A DNA stretch of 64,000 nt from Albugo candida (GCA_905220665.1 CAJNAR010000155.1:186001-250000), one strand, 5' to 3'. Positions 10,496-22,249 are shown, counted from the stretch's first letter. The notes: generated by a model from the letters alone, not told the origin. Made by a program: numbers and translations.

Positions 10496-12520
10496 TCAAG
10501 CAACTGCTTCCATCCATTTTTTGTCCAAATTCCTAGGATCCCGCTGTAAGAGACCGACTGCCGCAGTGTACAAATCTCTTAAAAGTGGACGTTCATCAGG
10601 CTCGTACTCTATACAGCTCTTGATCAAACTCCGGATATCGGACGGGCATTCAGGATCTAGCAGCGGCTGAACCAAATTGGCTCCCACCATCATCGCAATT
10701 CGAGCGTTCGACGGCTTTGTAGGTAAAAATTCTCCGATTCCGGACTGGTATGGTGGCTGACACGTGTCAAGCTCTGTCATGATGATTCCGAGCGAGTACA
10801 CATTGGCCTTTTCGTTGCACGGACTGCATTTCAGTACTTCTGGCGCAATCCACGCGGTTGCTCCTCCAGCACTACCAAGCATTTCTTCCAAGGTCATTCT
10901 TTTATGGATACCGAAAAGGCTGAGAAATACAGTGAATTCTTCATCCAGTAAGACAGCGTCCGAGTTGAGATTTTGATATGGCGTCCCGTTGTATAATCCT
11001 TGGTTCAGGTTACCTGCTCGGAGTGGAGTATTGGACGGAATCGAGTTGAGATAGAGAAGAGCCTCAAGAATCTCCACGACATACTCAAGCTTGGAGCGTA
11101 CGCGCAGATCTGGACTTGATGCTCTGGTATCAACTCCAGATGAAGGTGACGGAAACCATTGAAAGGCGTCCTGGCACCCCGATTCCACAATTTGTGTTAG
11201 TTGCTTGGCCAAGCTTCCGTGTTGCATATATTCGCACGCGTACGCCAAGTTGGAATAGTATTCCCAAGTAACACCAAATAATGGCACCAAATTCGGATGA
11301 ACAAGATTATGGATCAGCTCAATTTCTCGTACAAAGGCGCGAAGCAGCTCGTGGTCGCCTTTGTACCGTGTCATGACTTGCTTGACAGCAATAAGACGTT
11401 TTTGCTGGCGCTTGCCCAGTTCAGCCACGACAATTCGGTACCGCTCCCGAGAGCTTAGAACTCGAACACTTTGCCACGAACGAAATCGTGTTTTTGCAAT
11501 ATCTTCATTCCGGAATTGTACACGATGGAACGCATTGTGCATAGAGTATCGGCGCGACAATGTGATCAGCTCTTCTGCGATGCTCTTTCGTCTTTGGAAA
11601 GAAATACGGATCTGTCCGGACACTCTTTCTGTGTCGCTGCCTGTGGAAGTCCGAGATATATGACGCGACGAACGCTTTCGTCGACAGTACATCACGAACA
11701 GAAGAATGCAAAGAAGACAAAGAATTGAAGACCCAGCTATGACCGGTATCAGCGCATTTTCTATGGCACTGAGACGTCTAGTGGAAGTCCGTAGTCTGAG
11801 ATGTTCCGGGTATGTAGAATTAGGTCGATAATAGGATGAGTCCAAGGCTGTACCCCGTACATCGCTACAAAACGTCTCTGTCAATGGCATTCATACGGAA
11901 TGGAGGCCCTTACATCTCACAAGGCAATCTGCAAAGTGGGCTTTTTGCCAGAAAATCGACACTGTTGCTGATATTGAAGGCTTCGAACATGGGAAGAGCG
12001 TCCATGATTGAGAGCAACTTGTTATCACTCACATCTCTGAATCAACGACAGTGATTGTGTGACCTCTACAAGGATCCTAGGAACGTACAATACACGTAGA
12101 GATGGTGGTAGCTTTGATAGATATCGAAGGCTGTTATTCCTGGCATAGCTGCAATCAAGCGTGTCAAGTTGGAGCAGTGTACGAACGATAAAAGCTTACA
12201 TAAAGCGCAGCGTTGGAATGGCTGCCAGAGGATCCAACGTTCTCAGCAGGTTGTGTTCGATCCAGCTGGGATCTTGTCGTGAGAAACAGCAGCAAGGAAT
12301 CCATCAAAACGTACATAGTCTCAAGCTTTGTGTGCTTCAGAAAATGACTTGGAATTTCTCTCAAAAAATTGTTTTCTAGATGGCTGGTAGCATGTACGTG
12401 ATTGATCGCACGAAGGGGAATCTCAAATGACATACAGCTCTTGAAGACTTTCGGGCCACTCGATCGTGCTGATATCAGACAAATTGCACCCTCGGAGATT
12501 ACTATCAGCGACCGATCAGT
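10496..12520 (-). CDS. LRR receptor-like protein with degenerate (pseudo)kinase domain
   Basis: The last exon (10496 to about 11890) encodes a transmembrane segment (LIPVIAGSSILCLLCILLFV), a basic stop-transfer CRRKR, and a TKL-type kinase fold of about 300 residues. Upstream, short exons separated by introns of about 50 nt encode leucine-rich repeats: LRGCNLSDISTIEWPESLQEL, then HLENNFLREIPSHFLKHTKL, SLRYLSKLPPSLRVL, and SDNKLLSIMDALPMFEAFNIS. In the kinase fold the ATP lysine (AVK) and the WIAPE motif remain. The glycine loop is absent, the HRDLKxxN position reads YQNLNSDA, and DFG reads LFG. Catalytic Asp, Lys and Asn and the metal-binding Asp are therefore all replaced, and it should be a pseudokinase receptor. 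I could not resolve the junction around 11890-11930 or the 5' end, which may reach about 12890. Confidence 0.65.
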
Positions 12521-13043
12521 TGCAGCGTTGAGAGGATCTATGAAGTAGCTTTACATCAAGCGAGCGCTATTACTTGACACAATGCTCGATAAGCGTAATG
12601 AACAAGCCACACGCTCAGGGAGGTGAGAAGTGTTCACAGCGAAAATATTGGGTTTGTACTTCAAAGGAGTTGATACTGGAGTAGCTGAGTGGCGAAGACT
12701 CATGCGGTCTGGAGGAATAAATGAATGTAGATGGATTCTTTGTATCGGTTGCTTACCGGAGTACTCGGTTGGAGATCCTGACCTGTCATCGACAAAGGCT
12801 GGCCCTTGTTGGATCCAACGTTCACGATGGTCAGAGGAGGTTGGGGTCATTTGGTTGGAATGACGCTCTATCACCGCCTTCTCCGCCACGCAGTATTTAT
12901 AGACACGTCAATTCAATTTTGTCGACCTGTAGCGATCAGACTCGAAACTCGAGGGGGTAGAATAGAAGAAAAGGATGATACAGTTTTTTTGCAAATCCTT
13001 ATACCGGAGCCGTTAACCTGCAACCTCAACAGTCTAAATGCGC
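12521..13043. other. Probable 5' part of the LRR gene and intergenic DNA
   Basis: Overlapping open frames occur on both strands but none has a recognised motif. The minus-strand reading could contain the first exon and signal peptide of the LRR gene. A TATA-like tataaata lies near 12897 when read on the minus strand. The boundary with the ribosomal gene downstream of 13044 is short. Confidence 0.35.
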
Positions 13044-13866
13044 TCAACCACGGAAAGTGGAAGGGCGAGAAGCCTTAAACGTCGTACGGAACTTTTTCAT
13101 ATGAGGTCGAGGGATCCGATGTGTCAATGGGAACTTGATTTTGCTGTCGTGGAACTGCTTGATGTTTGGCTTCTTGGTGTCCTTGGCAGCTAAAATTGCG
13201 GTTCTCATGATTTGAATCGAGCGAGGTCGAGCACGATGACGCCCGGCCAATTCGGAATACATTTGCTCTATCGCTCCACATAGCGTGATATCACGATATT
13301 CTTTGTACATGTTATGCGTTCCACTACGAGAATTGTATCGAATCCACACTCCATAGTTTTTGACAATGCGATTGTTCTTCTCCCGGAGCTACAAATATGA
13401 CGTAAATGTACATGAGCAATGCCATTAAACTTAGGGTGAGCGACTATTACAAACGCAGCGTTCCAGGCAACACAGCGGAAGACACCGCGATCTCACTAGT
13501 AGACAAAGCGGTTTGAGAGCTGGAGTTTCAAACTCTCGTGGCAAACAAGCGCATTATAACGAGGTCTACTAGGAGCTTTGGAATAGCGCAATTGATTCTG
13601 CAGAATTGGACTGCTGAACTAACCTCGTTCACATCGAGAATCTCGCCGGTAGTCTTCTTCATCTTCTTCACTTGATGAAGAAAGTACCAGAAGCGCGATT
13701 TTGCGAGCACTTCATTGGGTGCAAAAAGTTTCATGCGGTAAATTGGAGGGTTGGGCTCTTTTTCTGTGGGTGCTTTACGCCCTGAGACTTGGTATTGACG
13801 AATCTATAAGCAGCAATCTATGAGTACAGCTTGAAAGGATGACTATGAGAGAAATTCTACCGGCAT
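13044..13866 (-). CDS. RPL18A: 60S ribosomal protein eL20 (L18a)
   Basis: Three exons join into 176 residues, the same length as I recall for human eL20: exon 1 at 13866-13861 (only Met-Pro), exon 2 at 13803-13624, exon 3 at 13388-13044. All junctions are GT..AG and in frame; the introns are 57 and 235 nt. Diagnostic stretches are [10 protein letters not shown] at the start, [20 protein letters not shown] in exon 2, and [22 protein letters not shown] and [12 protein letters not shown] in exon 3. The product is a component of the large cytoplasmic ribosomal subunit. The very short first exon is common in ribosomal protein genes. It serves as a good internal check of splice-site rules for this genome. 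Confidence 0.95.
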
Positions 13867-14007
13867 GGTTGCTGGATACAAATTCGGTGCGGCTTTGATT
13901 TTTGAATCGCGAAACGATTGGATTTCACTTAAGCGGAACCGGTTCAAAATATTGGACGCACCGGTTATAATATTAATGTATACAGTGTATCAGGTATTAG
14001 AGTTACA

Positions 14008-15216
14008 CTAAAATTCAGCAAATGGATCGTAGAAGGCTACCTTTTGGTTCTTTGGACGCTCAGCACTACTGTATGAATCAATGTCTGGTGTGCAAACCGT
14101 ATCTGAGTCCCTAATTGATGATTGATGAACTACAATCATTTTTAAAGGCGAAGTGGTGAAGCCGTCGTCGAAATTTCGAGTACTATCGAACCCATCACAT
14201 TCAGGACGAATGGGTGGACAGAGCTGACGATTTTGAAGCTTTTCCCAATCCAAATCGGAAAAGAATGGATGGCTCATTGCATTTGCTGCTGTCAGACGTG
14301 TCGATGGGTCTACACATAACAAATTGCGCAAAAGCGATTGAGCTTTTTCGGACAAATCGGACGGATACCGTATTTTTCCCACAGCTATCTTTTGAAATAA
14401 TGTGCTGATATTATCGTCTTGAAAAGGAGGTAAACCAGTGAGAAGTTCGTAACAAAAACATCCGTACGACCACATATCGGTCTCGATTCCGTGACCAGTC
14501 CTTGCGACCATCTCGGGAGATAGATATTCAGGTGATCCGCAAAATGAAAAGGTTTTGCAATCGGGTATCATCTCTTGCTTTGCAAATCCAAAATCAGCTA
14601 ATCTAATGTGTCCTTGGGCATCCAAAAGAACATTTTCTGGCTTCAGGTCCCGATACACGACACCTTTTTCATGCAATGCCTTCAATGCGGATAGCACTTC
14701 AGCGGCATAAAAGGCCATGGTAGATTCCTTGAACTTTTGAGCTTCATGATGCTGTAGATGAAAGAATAACTCACCTCCTTGACAAAATTCAAGCACGAAA
14801 TTCACGTCGGTTTTTGTCTGGAAGGCCGAGTACATTTTGACAATAAACGGATGTCCACGAAGATCTTGCAATACTTTCTTTTCCGCCAGTGTATGCAGTA
14901 CTTGTTTCCGGCGTATCAAGTGCTGTTTGTTCAACGTTTTCACAACAAATATGTCTTGAGTATGGCGATGACGAGCAAGCGCTACTTGCTGAGCATAGGT
15001 ACCTCGACCGATCACTTTGAGTAGCAATATATCGGCCGGATCAATTTCTTGCTCCAATTGACCACTTGATTCTATTGCAGGGGATTCGACTGGTTTCTGC
15101 AACATGTAGTGCTTGTCTATAGATTCAACCACTTTGTGTTTCTTAAAATCGGGTTGTTGGAATGCTTCATCGATTACGCGCTTGTGAGATGTATTCGTAG
15201 ACGCCAATAACGCCAT
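14008..15216 (-). CDS. AGC-family serine/threonine protein kinase
   Basis: A single-exon, 402-residue kinase. After a polar N-terminus of about 60 residues the kinase domain runs from about residue 60 to 320. The glycine loop is GRGTYAQQV, the ATP lysine is in FVVKTL, the catalytic loop is YRDLKPENVLLD and the metal loop is ADFGFAK. The activation segment has TFSFCGSPEYLSPE, the AGC-type T-loop. The order GGELFFHL, AFYAAEVLSALKALHEKGV and HPFF also fits AGC kinases (PKA/S6K/Akt group). A C-tail of about 80 residues follows, but I do not see a clear FxxF hydrophobic motif. No PH or other regulatory domain is visible, so the subfamily is undecided. It should be catalytically active. Confidence 0.9.
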   Translation of the reverse strand: MALLASTNTSHKRVIDEAFQQPDFKKHKVVESIDKHYMLQKPVESPAIESSGQLEQEIDPADILLLKVIGRGTYAQQVALARHRHTQDIFVVKTLNKQHLIRRKQVLHTLAEKKVLQDLRGHPFIVKMYSAFQTKTDVNFVLEFCQGGELFFHLQHHEAQKFKESTMAFYAAEVLSALKALHEKGVVYRDLKPENVLLDAQGHIRLADFGFAKQEMIPDCKTFSFCGSPEYLSPEMVARTGHGIETDMWSYGCFCYELLTGLPPFQDDNISTLFQKIAVGKIRYPSDLSEKAQSLLRNLLCVDPSTRLTAANAMSHPFFSDLDWEKLQNRQLCPPIRPECDGFDSTRNFDDGFTTSPLKMIVVHQSSIRDSDTVCTPDIDSYSSAERPKNQKVAFYDPFAEF

Positions 15217-16175
15217 GGTTAACCTTTACCAGTAGATTGTGCCTCGGATGAGAGATATACTGAAGTAGATGTTTTCAAAGGCTTGTTGTGTCTCCTATGG
15301 GATCAATTTCCGTAAAAGTGCGTGAAGAGCCATTGAGGTTGGGCTTCCGTGGTGTCAATATTCACCAACCATTACGTTTGAATCGTACGCTAATTGGCTT
15401 CTCATTGAGTTCTTCTATACCAAAGGCCAATGAAAGCTCGGTATATTGGTAATCGTATGCCTCGCAGTTGTTTTTTCTAACCACTTGTCCTGTATGAGTC
15501 TTATACACGGTCTCTTAATTTCATGTCTACTCTATTGCGCACTTGGTTGTCAAGATACCTGTAGGTAATAACGTTATTACTGCGTGCACAAGGGGTCTTT
15601 AAGAAAAGCAGTCACACTAAGGATTCCGATGAAGAATAGCCGAAGACAACATGCATGACTCCGATAAGTGTGAGAGTATATTGATACAAGGGCCGTCTAC
15701 AATCGTACAACTCTGTAGAAATGCAATTACAACGCAATTGATTCGACACCTTTCTTTACTGCATAAGTGCGGAAGACTGAGTTAGGACGACTTATTCCAG
15801 GCTCTGGCGATAGAACAGTACGGTATTGACGCGGGAATACCTCATTACTAAGCTTTACGGCAGCACAAGTAGCAGAATGAGGACTCTGTAGAAAGAACTG
15901 ATCTATGTGCAACCGAAAAGTGTCCACAATCAATAAAGCGTATCTGCTACAAATACATATAGCACAAAGCGTCGTCATTTTGGCCCGTTGCTGCTTTTAT
16001 GTATCAGCTCCCGCTATATTCTCTATCGTGGATCTTGTTCTTTTTAAGCTTTCGTGTAAGTGATCAACAGATCGAAGCAAACTTGCGTAGTATTATGATT
16101 CTCAGACATTATTATCTCTCATCAGCATAAAAATATAAACGGCGTAAAGCACAGTCGATCACTAAGGTGCAACGG
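15217..16175. other. Intergenic, with one doubtful small ORF at 15727-15978 (-)
   Basis: The minus-strand frame at 15978-15727 (83 codons) begins with a hydrophobic run (MTTLCAICICSRYALLIV) that could be a signal peptide, and it lies upstream of nothing recognisable. There is no homologue in the window and no motif, so I do not call it a gene. The rest shows nothing. Confidence 0.25.
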
Positions 16176-17396
16176 TCAAGCACGTAATGTGCATTTCAGC
16201 TGACTAGAGTGTGAGTCTCCACCTCCACCACTACTGGTTCCTCCGCCAGCACTAGTTCCTCCACCACCACTAGTTCCTCCGCCAGCACTAGTTCCTCCAC
16301 CAGCACTAGTTCCTCCACCAGCACTAGTTCCTCCGCCACCACTAGTTCCTCCGCCACCACTAGTTCCTCCGCCACCACTAGTTCCTCCACCAGCACTAGT
16401 TCCTCCACCAGCACTAGTTCCTCCGCCACCACTAGTTCCTCCGCCACCACTAGTTCCTCCACCAGCACTAGTTCCTCCACCAGCACTAGTTCCTCCACCA
16501 GCACTAGTTCCTCCACCAGCACTAGTTCCTCCGCCACCACTAGTTCCTCCGCCACCACTAGTTCCTCCACCTTCGCTGCTTCCACCGCCTTCGGTTTGAT
16601 TACCGCCACCTCCACTGCCTGCGATCATGCTTTCATCTATTTTTGCGGTGGCCTTTATCCCACTAAACCAAATCGTTTCGGTTACGCTGATATTAGGATG
16701 CGTTGCCCCCTGGTACACGCTTAAAAATCCAAAGTGATGTTCTCCATAAGAATCACCGGTGATCTCACAATTTGAACATTTATCCTCCCCAACAAGTTCA
16801 AGAAGATCATTGTTTGTACTTAGGTAAAAAGTAGTCGATTTAGGAGTAACGAAGATACCAATATTGTACCATGTGGCGTAAATAAGCGTGCCGTTCCAAA
16901 TCGGTGCCGCGAAGTTGCTTTTCGACAAAATTTGGATCTGCGGGGCCGCAACATCTTTTTGCTGTATCCGTACTTCCCAATAGTGCGATTCGGTGAACGC
17001 TATTTGCCAGTCAGGCAGTTTATTCTGTAATTTTTTTGGAAATTGGAAGGAAAACGTCAGCCATTCGCTTTCTACGACTTCAATAAGCTGAACAAGTTCA
17101 ATTCGTCTGAAATTGGTTTGCTTCGAGAATACAGACTCGTCATCCACTCTGATTTCGCAGACTGATTCTTTAACACCATTGTGCAAGCGTGGTTTGATGC
17201 CCAAGTCGACATGTTTGACTAGTTGTGCTTGTTGTTGTTCCGGGTTGCCTTTGTCCTGTTTAATAATGTGTAGCATATACTTTTCCTCCAAAGTATCAAG
17301 TGTCAAACCTTCAAATGAGCCGATAAATGGCAGTGGGACTTTTGCAGCCACAGCAGCGATTAGATATACCGCTGATAGCTTTGTAATATTCTTCAT
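16176..17396 (-). CDS. Secreted GH131-like glycoside hydrolase with Gly/Thr/Ser repeat tail (GH131-D)
   Basis: The start at 17396 is chosen because the three paralogues align at this Met-Lys (MKN..., MKI..., MKK...); the frame opens four codons earlier. Residues 1-22 form a signal peptide, followed by the family landmark PLPFIGSFEGLTLDTL. The domain order fits GH131 beta-glucanases as I know them: SVFSKQTNFRRIELVQL (RRTELIP-like), LTFSFQFP, DWQIAFTESHYWEV (hQLFFFHE-like), WYNIGIFV, and HHFGFL near the end. Both conserved glutamates and the late histidine are present. After residue about 265 comes a 19-fold hexapeptide tail (GGGTSA / GGGGTS), probably a flexible linker or O-glycosylated stalk. 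The likely role is cleavage of beta-glucan outside the cell. The family assignment is by motif memory and needs a profile search. Confidence 0.65.
   Translation of the reverse strand: MKNITKLSAVYLIAAVAAKVPLPFIGSFEGLTLDTLEEKYMLHIIKQDKGNPEQQQAQLVKHVDLGIKPRLHNGVKESVCEIRVDDESVFSKQTNFRRIELVQLIEVVESEWLTFSFQFPKKLQNKLPDWQIAFTESHYWEVRIQQKDVAAPQIQILSKSNFAAPIWNGTLIYATWYNIGIFVTPKSTTFYLSTNNDLLELVGEDKCSNCEITGDSYGEHHFGFLSVYQGATHPNISVTETIWFSGIKATAKIDESMIAGSGGGGNQTEGGGSSEGGGTSGGGGTSGGGGTSAGGGTSAGGGTSAGGGTSAGGGTSGGGGTSGGGGTSAGGGTSAGGGTSGGGGTSGGGGTSGGGGTSAGGGTSAGGGTSAGGGTSGGGGTSAGGGTSSGGGGDSHSSQLKCTLRA
16230..16572. repeat. 18-bp minisatellite coding for the hexapeptide tail
   Basis: About 19 head-to-tail copies of an 18-bp unit (cctccaccagcactagtt on the plus strand) with two main variants, one reading GGGTSA and one GGGGTS on the coding strand. 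The number is counted from the translated repeats. The array stays in frame because the unit is a multiple of three. Such arrays expand and contract by slippage, so the tail length should vary between strains. Confidence 0.9.
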
Positions 17397-20300
17397 GTTA
17401 GCAATCAATTTTCAACAATGATGCGTGTTTAGCCAGTGTGATTCAAGTATGAGAGCGGTTATTAGTCTCAACTAAATACAGCTTCATCCGTGTCATTGTG
17501 TATGATCCTAAATACTGATGACGTGCATGCTTATGACTGTTATAAACCATCAGCTACTGAAAGGTGTAGGCGACATGGGTTTATTATAGCGCTTACTATG
17601 AAGGATGAATCATGACTCAAGACTATCAATTTTGCTGATAAAGTTGCTGACTAATGATAAATGTATCCCAAATGTATGACCAGCAACCGAGTGAACAACA
17701 GCGCAGAACAGAGGGCTGTGAATATGGATATGGGTACTCCGCAGTTAGGGTACAAGCGAATTCTTTGTTGTACTCACTCTACGGAGATTTTACATTACTA
17801 TTATTTACAAGAAACTTCGTACCACCCATGTCAGGAGGTTCATCTCACCTCTACACGATAGGCATTCGGGTCTGTAGCTTGTTGAGCTCGATTGCTCAAG
17901 CCGTTACCTTGACAACAGGATCCCATTTCGACAGATTTTTGTTATTGTTTGAAATTGGGCAACAGGAAGTTGAAAGTCCGATGCTTTGGACTGATTAAAT
18001 GACTGCTTAGTAAAGTGGTAATATCAATGGCAACTGCTATTCATACAACCTAATTTTGATAACGCACTCCCTAACGCTTAGCCCTGAGCGCTCGTGTATG
18101 GTGCTTGCAATCTTTGACCTAGCGGTCGGCTTGGAAGTATCGTCTGCCATTGTTATATCTGAAAGCCAACTATCCTTGATTGGGGACGATCCTCGTCAGG
18201 ACCACCCTAAAAAAAAACGTCTCTTTTGCTCACAAAGCTGTTTCATTTTGTTGTAAAGCTCACGTATCTCCTACGGCACTTCGGGCCATCAACGCGTTCA
18301 TTCTAAACTTCAATTCTGATGTCCGGTATATGAATAGCTCGGTATCGCTGTAATGTCGTCAACTATATCAATAAGTGCGTGTCAAAATCGTTGTGTTGGT
18401 CGTCCAAGCTAATACTAATTCTTAAGCTTTTAATTCCTATTAATCAGGTCGCCTTTTCGGCCAGGAATCGCGACCATGATTGTACTGTTCCGGACGAGCC
18501 GACTGCATCCTTGCTACCGTATCAGTATTGATGCGGATTCGATGCATCAACAGATTTGCTCACTCGATAAACGCTTGCGGGTTACTCGCTTGTGTGCTTG
18601 CTTTCTCCAATTCGTGTCGGACCTTGGTACTACCATACGTGGTCCCTTCTACTATCAATCAGCCAGCCTCTCGATCGTGTCGCAAATAGATGGTTGAATC
18701 ATGCCAAAAAAGGATAACGCAATGTCAGTCTTCTTTTGTTGTCTATTTGTTGGCTTCACCGAAGCCTTTTCGTCCGTGACATGAAGTCGACATCGTCAAG
18801 ATACAACGTTGATGCATTTGACTCGGCTCTGTACACCCGCTTTACTTTTAAGGAGATGACCGCCCCAGTCATATATCAATCATACACTTTTGACAGAGTC
18901 CATGTTCAACCATCTTCGCTTCGTCATATCAAAAGTAAGCACAACAAGCTACTGAATCTCAATATTCACAACGCTCTAAGTGGCAAGACATCTTCCATAT
19001 CGCACATCGTAAAGCACGACGTTGTTGGGAAGCATTTTCGAAAATGGATTAACGCTGCTTCCTGTTTCTACCGTTGCCTTAAAACTCGTTCAATGTAGAA
19101 TTCTATTGTGATGATCGCAGTTTGAATTCCTCAGGAGATGCCCATTGGATCTGCTGTCAACGATTACTCTAAATACGTATTCTGGAAACCGATTTCGTTG
19201 CATACAAACAGTCTGTGATTGCTCGTGTTCTGACTTGCTTTGTTCAACTTCCTTTATCATGAACCTCGCTGATTTTGAGTCCACTATGATCACACGTCTA
19301 AAGCAGATACTCTACCTTCAGATACTCGAGTTAACGATATTGTCCATATTATTGCCCTGCTAGAGCAATGATACATCCTGTAATCCAACTATCAAGTAAA
19401 GTTTTGCCTGGAAGTCATTCTCTGAGATGTCGTCCTAGCTGTCGTGAATATCTTCTTCAATCTAGATCACATCAGAGGCTTGGGAGACATACCGATGGGT
19501 TAATTCGTCCGAGCTAATGCAAAAGTTTTTGTCTAGAGACTGCAGGATGATGCTAATAGGAAGGCCCACAATCATTTCACGTAGGCTGCTGCTACATTTT
19601 ATCAAGTTCGTACGTTCGAGCAATTATCGTCAATGTCTGATTGGGAATGAGGCTGTTATTCGGCCTCCAAAAAAATAAAAAACAATATATCTATACAGTT
19701 GTGACCGGCATGCAGAAGATAACCAGGCCAATGAGGAGAGATGAAATCGCATTAAAACCAAATTTGGTTGAAAGCGAAATTGTTCCAGAAGACTACATGC
19801 TGTGGTCTTACTGTTTGACTATACAGTCTGTAGATCAGCAGTGTTTGAAAAGTCAGCAGGCGACACTCCTTGCTTTTGTTTTAGGGAACAAGTCAACAAA
19901 AACTTTTATTTTGGCCTTCCCGTTTGGTCTCCATTATTTTAGGGATAGATGGACGAACGAGAAAAAAGGATCTCAGCTTCAAGGTGACAATTGGCATCCC
20001 AGCAGAGAGACTAATTAGGAATAGATGAGAAAGACTTCACTACGAGATCACTTATATTCTTGCACGTTCTGAGTCCAGGACGGTTATAGCAAATGTGCAG
20101 CTAATTACACCAGAATTATAGACCCCATCACAATCTGGCGGCATGCTATTATCAGTGGCCATAGATCAAATATTAGAATTAAGCCTGATAAGTGAAGGAT
20201 GATAATTTGAATGCATACCAGTTACGTCGTAGAGAGCAGCGCGTACACTGAGAAAAAAGATCTATGTCAACCCTAGCAACGCCACTGACATGGAATATGC

Positions 20301-20515
20301 GTTCAGCCTTGCGTTCACAACACGCTTGCCTCGTTGTGCATTGATATCTAGCATTCAGATAAAAAGCGTGCCACAATTTTCTGTAGTATGTCCGCTACCA
20401 CTCCTTCCTAAAATGAAAAACACAATAACATGTTCAAGTCAGTAAACACTCTTGCTGGAGAAGCTAGTCTTCTATGCACATGTCAATAATATATATCAGC
20501 CATTGGACATAATAG
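17397..20515. other. 3.1 kb without a recognisable gene
   Basis: Upstream flank of GH131-D and then unidentified DNA. Open frames at 17654-17998, 18736-19098 and 19641-20018 (+) are 114-125 codons long and have no motif, signal peptide or paralogue in the window. The last begins MGMRLLFGLQ and is the least unlikely of the three. I do not call any of them. Confidence 0.4.
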
Positions 20516-21858
20516 ATGCAAATATTTGACGATAGAAAAGTCTATGCTCCCATTTTTAGCACGCTGTTATTAGGCTTTGTTGAAGGATGCATCCATTTCA
20601 GACACCGTCCAATATGCCTTCGTTTTGCAATCAAATATACTTTTTGGAACGTTATTCCAAGTTTCGTATGCAGAACTATTCCGGCACGGACAATTGCGAG
20701 CTCGTTCAATTTCCAGCATAATCTCTTGCTTGAGACACTCAAGTCTCCTTGTACTTCCCATGATGCAAAACGGGTGCTGTGGATAGAGACAGCTCGATGC
20801 GCTCGCTATTGTTTTGCTACTTTTGGATTGCTCTGGGCTCTCTGGCCGGTACAAATAAGATCAGATGATAAAGGTGAAGTAAAACCGATTCGACTAGCTT
20901 TTCGGGAATCCGATTACGTCAGAGCATTAAAAGAAGAAACAAATGAAGTTCATGCAATCATTGCAGATGAAGACGCAATTACTGATCATTCAGGGCACCC
21001 CGTAAGCTCTGAACCATGTCACCTGCTCATGAAATAAATGAGTTGTTTTAGTTTGCAGGTACCAAAGATCCTTTGACGCGTCCAATACAAGTGACCGAAA
21101 TTGAATGGACCGATGGGATCAGAGATTATCTGATGCAAAAATTGTGTCAACTAGAACGAAGAGCAGGTCAAGCATTGCTTACAGTATAGGAGTAGAGCTG
21201 ATTTTCTCGAGTAGATTTGTCTGGAATCTTGTTGTACCGTGTGGGACTCATTCTGACTCATCAATTTACAATATCACGGGATGCACAATGTCTCGACATT
21301 TACTTTAGCCCAGCAGCGGTGCTAGTGAAAGCTCTTTATGATCATTTCAAGAAAGAAGAAACGATTGATGGAATTGTGTTTCACTCTGATGAGTGTGAGA
21401 CCTGGGCAGGTCTTTCCGCAAGTGGGTTGTGCACCGCTCTGAAAACGCGAGGACTGAATATCAAGGAACAAGTAAACTGTGATGATATGGACAGCGTGGT
21501 CGATTCGACGGCATCGATATTCGCAATTTCGTCTTTTGTACAAGCAAAACAATTGGTTGCAAAAATGCAAAATCAGCAGTCTTTGACACAGGATAGAAAA
21601 AGATCAATAAGGAAGAGCGTAATCGTGCTACACGAAAGCGTTACGACCGCAGAAAAAGAAGAGATTGGCAAGTGTGAACAAATAATACTTATATGTGTCA
21701 CGGATTTATGTAATCAGCTCTTGCGAGATATACGAAGGGATCTTTACGATGGACATCCAGCGAAAAATGTGCAGAATAAATTGAGATCGAAATACGGCGC
21801 TTTCAATGGACATTTCCGGCATGATTTCCATTCAGATATCGCCAAGTATGTATGCTAG
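20516..21858 (+). CDS. Unidentified gene X, multi-exon, best-preserved copy
   Basis: The longest reading starts at 20516, but a start with a signal-peptide-like run at 20797 (MRSLLFCYFWIALGS) is in another frame, so the true start is open. An intron at 21002-21051 (GTAAGC..TTTTAG) joins DHSGHP to FAGTKDPLTRPIQVTEIEW in frame. A second intron probably begins at the GTATAG near 21185, after ERRAGQALLT. The last exon runs to 21858 and contains a region with TAEKEEIGKCEQIILICVT. I do not recognise the protein. Decayed copies lie at 28520-29230 (-), 34060-34691 (-) and 42900-44210 (+), each convergent with a GH131-like gene. This copy lies convergent to a GH131 pseudogene. It may itself be decaying. 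Confidence 0.4.
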
Positions 21859-22249
21859 CAGGGAGATATCACAATGCACACCATTTATTCCCTATAAATT
21901 ATCGTCATCTCTTGTTGACGTTGCGCTACCCATCTCGTACAATCATACTTAGCTCCAAGGATAGTCAACGTGTCGAGTAATTCCAGTTTTTTGCAATTTT
22001 GCTGAATACACTCATGGTTACATTAGTCCTCTTATGCAGGAAGTCGCAGCGATTTATCGGACTAGGCAATCAGGCAACTCAATCATTACGGTCTGATCGC
22101 ACGAATCGAGATCGTTTGAATAGTGATCGGCCCACGTCGTCAATATAAAAGTCCGTCACTCGATCATAATAGTAAGATGCAAGAATTATGGATTGGATCG
22201 GTCGGACAAAACGGTCGACATCCTGACTTACATTTATTATTCTCAAGTG

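Noticed and set aside
16230..16572. Possible CRISPR-like array
   Set aside because: Units are 18 bp, head to tail, with no spacers, and they encode the protein tail of a eukaryotic gene.
16196..16615. 139-codon minus-strand frame of EELV repeats
   Set aside because: It is an alternate-frame shadow of the GH131-D minisatellite; an 18-bp repeat without stops is open in more than one frame.
20570..20854. Minus-strand ORF of 94 codons with charged composition
   Set aside because: It overlaps the first part of gene X, has no motif and no paralogue; it cannot be decided by eye, so it was not called.
21217..21858. Independent gene starting at 21217
   Set aside because: The first codon is TTG and paralogous copies show the segment is a downstream exon of gene X.
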